Assembly: GCA_030998225.1 (NCBI GenBank)
Contig: JAPYXD010000716.1
Coordinates: forward strand, 2,046,001-2,110,000
DNA length: 64,000 nucleotides
Direction: 5' to 3'
DNA from: Diplolepis rosae
Lineage: Eukaryota; Arthropoda; Insecta; Hymenoptera; Diplolepididae
Part shown: positions 56,547-64,000 of the stretch, piece after piece
Layout of the letters: each line of letters begins with the position of its first letter
How positions within the stretch are numbered: the first letter of the stretch is position 1
Made by a program: the position numbers and the translations under genes
The notes under the pieces: model-generated
Database searches by the model: none
What the model was told of the DNA's origin: nothing
The model's input: the letters and a program-made list of their open reading frames with translations, nothing else

Positions 56547-57432
56547 CGAGGTTTGTCCGGAAAGTATCGGGCCTACCTTTATATCTCCGCGCCATAGTGT
56601 TCGAGCGACCTCTGCGGAGCATGAACGTCAACAGTAAAGCTTCACGAACCTATCGGTTGCTTGCTGACATCTGCCGGACGTATAGTTCATGCGCAGCGTG
56701 TCTTTGCTTACAAAGCTATTTTTGAGTTCGGCGGATTTTGTGATTGTTAAAAATGACTGAAAAACAAGATCAACGAATTTGCATCAAATTTTGTTTTCAA
56801 CTCGGAAAAACGAGTTCGGAAACTATTCAGATGATGCAGAAGGCCTTTGGGAATGAGTGTATGAGCAAAACACGAATAAAAGAGTAGTATAATCGTTTCA
56901 AAGGAGGCCGCACTTCTGTTGATAGTGATTCTCGTTCTGGCCGACCTTCGACGACAAAAACATTGGATAATATTGAGCGGGTGCGACTTGCGATTGAAGG
57001 TGATCGTCGATTAACTGTTCGTGAACTAGAAAATGACCTCGCAATACCGAAAACTACTGTTTGGGAAATTGTGAACAAGATTTTAGGAATGACTCGCGTG
57101 TTTCTGAGTAAACACAGTATCACATTGCTTCGACAACCTCCGTACAGTCCCGTCATAGCCCCCTGTGACTTTTGGCTGTTTCCAAAACTCAAAAAACCAC
57201 TCAAAGGACATCGTTTCGATGACAAAATGACGGTTGAAAGTAATGCGACGAGCGTACTCAAGGCCAAGCCTAAAAGTGAGTTCCAGGACTGTTTCGAGAA
57301 GTGAAATATCGCTGGAACCGTGTTATTCAATCAAGTGGGGATTACTTTGAAGGATGCCATCCGCCCGATGATGAAGAATAAAGCCAGCGCGGAAATATAA
57401 AGGTAGGCCCGATACTTTCCGGAAAGACCTCG
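56547..57432 (+). mobile_element. Internally deleted mariner, 886 bp
   Basis: Ends CGAGGTTTGTCCGGAAAGTA and the inverse of CGAGGTCTTTCCGGAAAGTA, continuing through TCGGGCCTACC. TA is on the right and TG on the left. A plus-strand transposase starts near 56754 (MTEKQDQRICIKFCFQLGKT), has a stop before YNRFKGGRTS, and continues with GRPSTTKT. It then jumps to HSITLLRQPPYSPVIAPCDF with the last Asp. The middle is deleted. Not functional. Confidence 0.85.
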
Positions 57433-57617
57433 TAAATACTTCTACTTCTCGGCAAACTCATGTATCTGTTGCATACGTGACTTTTTTTTATTAGTCTGTG
57501 TTGACAAGTTATTACTGAATGGAATTTTACTAGACATTTGATGATTAAGGTAGTCACATTAGTTAGATTTGCTTATCGCTTTTAAAAATTATTTGATTAA
57601 TTAAGATTATAAAAAGC

Positions 57618-57627
57618 GATATATAAT
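57618..57627 (+). promoter_or_regulatory. Putative TATA element of SPH-10
   Basis: GATATATAAT, identical to the decamer at 63303-63312 in front of SPH-11. In both genes it lies 43-46 nt before the second candidate ATG. Position and conservation suggest a core promoter element. Confidence 0.45.
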
Positions 57628-57652
57628 TACTTAGTTACCACTTGTAACTTAC

Positions 57653-60600
57653 ATGAAAATACCGTCAAAAATGAGGACAGCTCTTTCGTGTTTATTGTGT
57701 GCCTTTCTAGGTCTTTCACAAGCTTTTGGTGAGTAACATCAGAACTGAAAAAAATATAATTAAACATCTTATATTCAATTAAAACTTTCATTGTTTTTTA
57801 TTGAAAAAAATAAAAGGTTAAAGAGAGAATAACTTTTGAAATATTGAAGCGTGCTGAGGCGACTTGATAACTACACCTGAACTATTTGGGCGAAAAAATT
57901 TCCGTCACTCTTGTATTCAGTTCATACGAAAAATAAAACTAATACTTTCTCATTTTGAATGTAATTATAATAAGATACCCCCTCATAGATTTCCGATCGG
58001 AAATGTGTGTTCCATACAGTGAAGTTAGCTATTTATGAGAGTTAAAAGACCTTATATTGCAGTTAAATATTTGAGACCATACAAAGCGAATATTAAATAT
58101 TACTCTCCGGTGATATCTTTAATGTTTGAAACAATTTTCAGATATTATGTGGTAATATCCAGATAATATGAATGACTATTCACATTTTTAGCATCTGTCT
58201 TCCAATATCTAGTTTTTTCCTTGCAATATGTTGAAAGTTTAAAATAATAATTTCTCTTATATACTAGGTCGTTTGAAAAGTCTCAGGCCTAAGTGATAAA
58301 ACAACATTTTTACGAGAAAATGTGCATTTATTCTTCAAAATAGTTCCCTTGTAACTTGAAGAGGATGACATGGGCGACACAGACAAAGTAACAATCGGTC
58401 TTTTGCGCTCCGTTTTCGAAATTCGAATAATCAGCCGAAATTCTGATGTCAATAGGCCGCCTCGGAGCTGCGATTTGACCCCATTGAATTATTTTTTGTG
58501 GGGAGCCGTTAAGGATAAGTGTTACGCTAACCATCCAGAGACGATTGAGGCCTTGAAACACGAAATCGAAGTTGCCATTCATGGGATTGAAGCCCAAACA
58601 ATCGAAAATGTACTGAAAAATTGGGTTGATCGAATGGGTACTGTAAAGCCAGCCGTGGCAGTCATTTGAATGATATTGTGTTTCATTCTTAAATGGAAAG
58701 GTTCAGTCTTTCTTATAAAACCATACTTTTGAAAAAATATCCATAAGTTTTTTTTTTATAGCCGATTCAAATTCCAAATGTTAGATGGCCCACCATGTAC
58801 TTCAATTCAGTCAATTTGGCCATCGTTTTAACTGCTTTCTTTGTCAGTGCATTGTCTTGACGAAAGAGGACTTTTTCGCATGCCAAATCTTGTCCTTCAG
58901 CCTTGATTGTAGCATCGAATCGATCCAATAACTCGGCGTAATATTGAGCAATAATTTTTTGTCCTTTCTTCAAGGAGACAATATGAATTATACCATGCAT
59001 ATCCCAAAAAACAGTCACCATAACCTTAGCAGACGATTGTTGTGTTTTGAGCCGTTTCGGTGCACTTTCATCAGCTTCTACCCATTGTTTCGACTGTTCC
59101 TTGGTCTCTAGTGTGCAATGATGAATTCATGTATCATCAAATGTTATAAAACGGCGCAAGAACTCCTTTGAATTATGCTCGAACATAGCTTCTGCATGTT
59201 CAAATGATTATGCAAAATGTTGTGTACACGTTCAGTTTGAAATGTTTACCATCCTAGAAATCTCACGCACCTTCAATTTACGGTCATCGGTCACTAAACA
59301 TAGAATTTTTTTAATGATTTCTGGCGTAGTCGCGTCTAAAGGCTCCCCTGAACGTAGTTCGTCATCTTTGCTTGTACGACCAAATTTGAACTCTTGCATC
59401 TACCTTTTGACTATTGTATTCGATGAAGCAGATGTACCATAATACTAATCACGCTTTTCTTTAGCTTCTTTAGCCGTTTTACCTCACAAATAACAATGTT
59501 TAACGAGAAAACGAAATTTGTTTCCTTCGATTTTTTACAAAATTACTGATATGATGACGCGACAATAACCCTCAAACATAAACGACCTAGTACATAGCAG
59601 TTGTGACAAAAGTTCTTCCTTATTAGAAGAGTTTATATAAAATAACTAAAATTTTAATATAATTTAGAGATGGTGATTCTTAATTAGGGTGATCCTTCAT
59701 TGGCTCGTTCACCATGGTAAGTTTTTTCGTTGCAGGTTATCAATTTGTGTATTATTCCTACTTTTTCCAGGATCAAATCCACCATTACTGAATGGTAAAA
59801 TTATTGGTGGAATTCCAGTGCAACGAGACATAATGCAATTTATAGCTTCTTTAAAAGTGGATATGATGCATGTTTGCGGTGGGTGCTTGATTTCTTCAGT
59901 ACACGTTTTAACAGCAGGTCAATGTATATATGCAATTCAAGTATCGGGTGGCGAGAATTTCGAGAAAATTTCTATTTTACTTGGAAGTTATATAATTATA
60001 GGACATGGAATAAAACGTAAGGTGAAAAATGCAGAATACCATCCTGCATTTAAGCCTCCTAATGCATTAAAAACTTGTGCTTTTGATATAGGACTAATCC
60101 TGGTAAGTCTTATAATTAAAGAGAAGCAATTGATGGTATGATTACAAATAAAAATAATTCCTTCAGCTTGATGAAGATATTGGGGATACGAATCTACTAA
60201 GACCAATTTCGTATTCAAAATTGAACATTATACATGGTTTAGTGAGTGAAGTAGTTGGGTATGGCTCTGATAAAATTGAAAACCCCCATATGCCCTTAAA
60301 TGATTCATATAAATCTGTTGTCTTGAGAAGAATCCTTGTCAAAATGGCGGGCTACAAAGTATGTAACGAGTCTTATCCAGATCTATTGATTGACAAGAAG
60401 AGACATGTGTGTGGATACACATACGGAGATAATACAACTTCCAAAGTACCAAACTTCATTGATTTTAGTAATGTATAATATTTGTCAAAAAATATTTCAA
60501 AAAATAAGATATCCATTATATTTTATAGGGAGACGTTGGCAGTCCTCTTGTATCAGAAAATAAACTTCTTGGAATCACAACACAAATATCAAAATCAGAA

Positions 60601-60768
60601 CCTACACGTATACCTAGTCTCTTTATTAAAGTATCTACGTTTAAACATTACATTGAGGAAGCAAAAATTCGTCTAATTGAAAATCAAGATAGGCAGGCAA
60701 ATAAACGTTCACGTGAAGGGTGTCTTAGAAGTAGCAACAAACGCCTAAAAATTGAAAATCTTGATTAG
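57653..60768 (+). CDS. SPH-10: secreted inactive S1 serine protease homologue
   Basis: Exons 57653- or 57671-57728, 59771-60102, 60167-60445 and 60529-60768. Two in-frame ATGs precede the signal peptide. The second (57671, MRTALSCLLCAFLGLSQA) gives the usual 58-nt exon and 302 aa, and the first adds six residues. GKIIGG starts the domain. HVCGGCLIS, LTAGQC (Gln for His57), AFDIG (Asp kept), VGYGSD (Trp of GWG is Tyr, unique here) and GDVGSP (Val for Ser195) follow. The tail is long and basic with one Cys (NKRSREGCLRSSNKRLK). Intron 1 (2.0 kb) contains a mariner. The intron 3 donor (AAA|GTACCA) is weak. An AATAAA lies at 60786-60791. Confidence 0.83.
58264..59590 (-). mobile_element. Mariner with a nested transposon fragment
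   Basis: Short ends CTAGGTCGTTT and AAACGACCTAG lie with TA on both sides. The minus strand holds a decayed transposase with several stops. It has an N terminus near 59500 (FRFLVKHCYLRGKTAKEA), a DDT.IHHCTLETKEQSKQW block (first Asp), VTVFWDMHGIIHIV (second Asp, 59021 leftwards) and FRQDNA. The C-terminal end is replaced by the plus-strand fragment at 58409-58692. A 5' fragment of the same family lies at 33355-33640. Confidence 0.78.
58409..58692 (+). pseudogene. C-terminal fragment of a second transposase family
   Basis: Plus-strand NSDVNRPPRSCDLTPLNYFL, then WGAVKDKCYANHPETIEALK and IENVLKNWVDRMG, is the C-terminal catalytic region of an IS630/Tc1-type transposase related to the 54330-55040 protein. 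A one-base deletion after DRMG shifts the frame; the proper ending (KASRGSHLNDIVFHS) is readable in the next frame to 58692. It sits inside the mariner at 58264-59590 in the opposite orientation. Confidence 0.72.
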
Positions 60769-60791
60769 ATTTTTATAAAGCAGTTAATAAA

Positions 60792-61227
60792 GCAGTTTTT
60801 ATAAAAGTTCTGCCAGCATTTCAATTTTTAAGCCCATACCTATTTCTCGAGTCGAAGTAATGCTTCTCCAACATGCTCAACTTTTGAGGGCTTGGGAGAA
60901 TTAAAAGAGGCGTATTAGCCGTTAAAATCAATGTAATTTTTATCCTCTGTTGATGCTCTTTTCCTACAAATATTTCCGTTTCTGCACCTCGGAGAATCTT
61001 AAAGAGTAGCAGCAAAGATTTTCCTCACCTTCTCTATGATTCTCCATTTTTAAAAGTATATAATTCCTAATAACGTCAGAAATTACCAACGGTTTATTAT
61101 TATTTATGTATAGCGACTTTAAGAGACTCTTTTCAGTCATTAGTGTTATCAGTCTTGATGCGTTTGCGTAAAAATAATTGATTGAAAATTTTTTATTGGC
61201 ATACCTATTAATAATGAGTTATAGTAC
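60792..61227. other. Intergenic DNA, nothing recognised
   Basis: No gene or paired repeat could be supported between SPH-10 and the CACTGAG element. Confidence 0.4.
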
Positions 61228-61285
61228 ACTGAGAGACTTTTCGTTAGAGTAAATCACAAAAATGAATTATATCTTAATATAATAT

Positions 61286-62128
61286 TGTTACGTCACAATT
61301 GCGAAAATACTTACTTTGATCAAAGGTTCCTCGTTTTAAGTTAGGATCGAATGATCCTCGCTTAGGGATAAGGATAAGTCAATAAAAGACACAAAGATTA
61401 TCAAAATAATACCAATTGAATTTATTAAAATTATTACTCGATTATAAAATCCGTTTATACAATTATTATACGAACGTAGGCACAGGCTGGTTGGTACAAT
61501 AAGTTGAAAAAAGACAGAAAATAAAAGAGAGAGAGAAGTTCGGTACCTTAATTAATTGTTAGGCTGAGTTGACGGTTAATCCACACGGCGGTGAGTACGT
61601 AGTATGCAGGATTCCCACAGGTGTAGACAAGGTGTGCGAAAGAGACAGAGATATAGTCCACACAGGTATATTCCGTAAAGGCGGTGATCCTTATTTATGA
61701 CACAGTTCAAAGATCTTTACAAAGATCTATACAAGTCCACGATGACTTTTATTACTCCCGAACTTGGATTTTAATTTGCCCCGCTCGAATTTTATTGATC
61801 TCAACTAAGAGATTTTCGGAGTTAAATTGAAGATACCGCACTGAACTATTGTCGCGAGACCGGTGATGATTCCGAAGGAAAATTCAGGAGACGAACCAGA
61901 CGAAGAATTAACTGCTCGCTCTTGTTGTGGGCCTCTTTTATATTTCTCCGTACAAATTGATGGTCAGCGTAAATCGTGACGTAATCATATTTTCTTAGAA
62001 AAGAAGGCCGCCTATACTGCTCCCTACTTCCCCTACTCTTTATTCCCCTTTATTGATTTTCTCATAGATTTCTACTCATTCCAGCCTTTGTGTATTAAAT
62101 ACATTCAAATACGAAGCGGGACGTGACA
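61286..62128. mobile_element. Probable solo LTR
   Basis: Starts TGTTACGTCAC and ends ACGTGACA, the TG...CA ends of LTRs with short inverted tips. It is flanked by ATAT on both sides as a 4-bp target duplication. Length is about 843 bp. No internal retroelement or second LTR is next to it, so it is best read as a recombined solo LTR. Family not identified. Confidence 0.6.
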
Positions 62129-62153
62129 ATATCGTTTTAAAATTTTCGTTTAA

Positions 62154-62791
62154 GGTAGTACTACCTTTAACGAGAGCCAAAAGTTTCGCACTTGCCGTGC
62201 GGGCAAACCCTAGTACTGTTGCGATATCACCAATGTAATAATTTTGGCTGAAGCTGTACACACGGATGAGCGCGCACACTTAGCGATATCAGCTGCTCGA
62301 AAGCTGGCAACGTCGCGCGATAAATCAAAAGTTTAGAGTTAAAAGCTCGGTACGCCTTTCTCACATGCACACATTTTGCTATTTCGTACTTTCTCTCTCG
62401 CTGTGTCGCGACGTTGCCGCTCACTCGGCTCATTTATTTAGTGCTCTTTATTGAACTAGATTTCAACAACTTTAAAGCGTTGTTACTCGTAATACAATAA
62501 GACAAAGTTATCCAAATTAAGCAGCAGTGAGTCTAAGAAAATGTTTATTCTACTCGCGGAATTTGATCACGCTCTTCATTTTTCTTTTATTCTTTTTTCT
62601 GGAATTCCTTATTGAATTTCAACTATAACCTATACCTACCATGTAAAAGTGGGTGACTTTAGAAATTCATATCTTTTAAACTAATAAGTCAAACGCCTTC
62701 AAACTTTGCTATCTTGTGTATTTTAACTTCATTTATGATGCCCTAAAATTTCAACGCTTTCTTAATTTATCGCCGTAAGGGTAGTACTACC
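62154..62791. mobile_element. TTAA-flanked 638-bp element, copy 2
   Basis: The same GGTAGTACTACC ends and TTAA flanks as 40439-41074, in the opposite orientation. The interior is highly similar throughout, with scattered substitutions. Similar size and clean ends suggest two fairly recent insertions of one family. Confidence 0.8.
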
Positions 62792-63302
62792 TTAAACAAA
62801 TGGAATATATGTTCTACTGACTGTTTCGGTTGGGTGCTGAGGAGAAGGAAGAAGTTTCAGTGGAAACATAGACACAAATATTATTATAATAATATCTTAT
62901 TTATGTTCAGATATTTAAGTCTCACAGTGATATATTATACTATATTATTATATTATATAACAAACTTGGATCGAGTCTACGAAGCCAATCGGAAAACGAC
63001 GGAAGCAGTCGAACGATATTCTGAAACGAATTATATGAAAAACCGAGAATGAATGTTTCGATTTTTGCTGCACCTCGGCAGGTTTCTAGCAAGTTCATAT
63101 TCATATTATACTAAATTTCCATTCATTTTCATCATTTACTCTAACGAAAAGTTTCTCTGTGTAGTGTTTGTATATTTATAATTAAAGTCATATTTTTGAG
63201 ATTGTAGAAATATTTATTTTCACTTAAACTATGAAGGCTTCAATTTTTAAGACTTTCTTATCTTTTCTAAACATTACTTAGTTAATTTCACTTTTAAGAA
63301 AT

Positions 63303-63312
63303 GATATATAAT
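63303..63312 (+). promoter_or_regulatory. Putative TATA element of SPH-11
   Basis: GATATATAAT, as in front of SPH-10. The following bases (ATTTAGTTTCAACTTATAG against TACTTAGTTACCACTTGTA) are also similar. Confidence 0.45.
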
Positions 63313-63346
63313 CATTTAGTTTCAACTTATAGCTGATTTTGAAAAA

Positions 63347-64000
63347 ATGTCGTTAAAAATGAGGATAAATTTGTTCTTTTTACTATGTACCTTTCATACT
63401 ATTTTTAAAGGTGAAGGTAAGTATCGTTCAAACTGAATTAAATTGATTATAATATAAAAATATTGAATTTAAATTTAACTTGCTACTTTCTGAACCTGAA
63501 GTTGTTCAAAGTGTATAAAAAGTGTTTTTTTCTTCCAACAGTTTTGAAATTATTCAAAATTCAATACATTTTAAATTAGGTGGTTGAGTTCGAAATCGAT
63601 TGGTAATCGGAAGACCCGGGTTCGAATCCCGGAACAGTCGAGAGCGTCTCTCTATCCACAGAAGGATTTCGAATTTCTAAAAATAAAATATAACTGTTTT
63701 CCAGGATTAAATTCATCCTTACTGGATGGAAAGGTTATTAATGGATTTCCAGTGGTACAACGAGATGTCAAATTCATGGCTTCTTTAAAAATGAATTTAA
63801 TACACTTTTGTGGTGGATGTGTAATTTCAACAAAACACATTTTAACAGCAGGCCAATGTATATATTTAATTAAGTTACAAGGCGTAATGGATTTTGCAAA
63901 TATTATTGTTTGGCTTGGGACTATCCATCTCTTTGGATATGGAATAACACGTAATGTAAAAGACCTTGAACATCATCCTCAATTTGATCCTCTTGCACCA
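63347..64000 (+). CDS. SPH-11: inactive S1 serine protease homologue, cut by the window end
   Basis: The signal exon ends at 63416 (donor GTAAGT). ATGs at 63347 and 63359 are both in frame, and the second matches the paralogue length (MRINLFFLLCTFHTIFKG). Exon 2 starts at 63705 after TTTTCCAG and is open to the window edge: GKVING, HFCGGCVIS, LTAGQC (Gln for His57), then VKDLEHHPQFDPLAP. The Asp102 and Ser195 regions lie beyond the window. It is closest to SPH-10 in its promoter and start. Intron 1 contains a tRNA-like sequence. Confidence 0.8.
63577..63641 (+). repeat. tRNA-like (SINE-head-like) sequence in SPH-11 intron 1
   Basis: TAGGTGGTTGAGTTCG resembles an A box and CCCGGGTTCGAATCCCGG is a perfect T-arm with the B box. 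The D and anticodon parts (TTGGTAATCGGAAGA) are partly tRNA-like, but no acceptor stem pairs. Probably a tRNA-derived repeat. Compare 634-697. Confidence 0.45.

Larger units (their letters stand above)
61228..63161. mobile_element. CACTGAG-type element carrying two other insertions
   Basis: CACTGAGAGACTTTTCGTTA at left returns inverted as TAACGAAAAGTTTCTCTGTG at right, with TA on both sides, continuing inward through GAGTAAA. Inside are a solo LTR (61286-62128) and a TTAA element (62154-62791). Without them about 450 bp remain and no transposase is seen. Confidence 0.65.

Noticed and set aside
62834..63052. 72-aa plus-strand frame near the CACTGAG element end
   Set aside because: No recognisable motif, AT-rich, and no splice or poly-A context.
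8049..64000. Active trypsin or chymotrypsin genes
   Set aside because: The fold motifs are clear, but His57 and Ser195 are replaced in every readable copy.

Overview
This window looks like a stretch of an AT-rich insect genome. The genes are multi-exon with GT/AG introns, there are many mariner/Tc1 copies, and there are Penelope-like, Mutator-like and LTR-element remains. No viral or bacterial gene blocks are visible. A parasitoid wasp would fit, because inactive serine-protease homologues are often amplified there, but that is inference and the species cannot be fixed from the sequence.

The backbone of the window is a head-to-tail, plus-strand array of at least eleven related genes from about 8,050 to the right edge. 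They encode secreted, chymotrypsin-fold (S1) serine protease homologues (SPHs) with no clip domain. I number them SPH-1 to SPH-11. The standard plan is four exons: a 58-nt signal-peptide exon, a 332-nt exon with the KI(V/I)xG start and the His57/Asp102 regions, a 276-282-nt exon with the GWGS core, and a last exon with the Ser195 region. Introns are phase 1, 0, 0. No copy can be an active protease: His57 is Gln or Glu in all nine readable copies. Ser195 is replaced by Thr, Ile, Asn, Val, Leu, Phe, Ala or Met, almost a different residue in each gene, and the Cys191-Cys220 pair is absent. SPH-1 to SPH-6, SPH-9 and SPH-10 read as complete genes. SPH-7 and SPH-8 are pseudogenes, a remnant lies between them, and SPH-11 runs off the window.

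Layout: 1-8,048 has no firm gene. It holds one candidate exon, tRNA-like and hammerhead-like repeats, a pogo-type MITE and a Penelope GIY-YIG fragment. SPH-1 lies at 8,049-10,600. From 10,700 to 19,400 there are transposons: a mariner inside a MITE, a rearranged mariner, foldbacks, and a decayed Mutator-like transposase-exonuclease gene. SPH-2 and SPH-3 follow (20,078-23,743). Next is a 6.2-kb satellite of about 200 copies of a 31-bp unit with higher-order structure (about 24,074-30,270). SPH-4 to SPH-11 (30,798-64,000) come after it, with mariners, MITEs, palindromes, a solo LTR and a pair of TTAA-flanked elements between and inside them. The SPHs left of the satellite lack a basic, cysteine-containing C-terminal tail that most SPHs to its right carry, so the array seems to hold two subfamilies.

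The proteins are probably secreted, non-catalytic binding or cofactor proteins that diversify by tandem duplication, while the transposons account for most intron-length differences and gene breaks. All coordinates and splice sites were read by eye from consensus signals and paralogue comparison, without transcripts or database searches.
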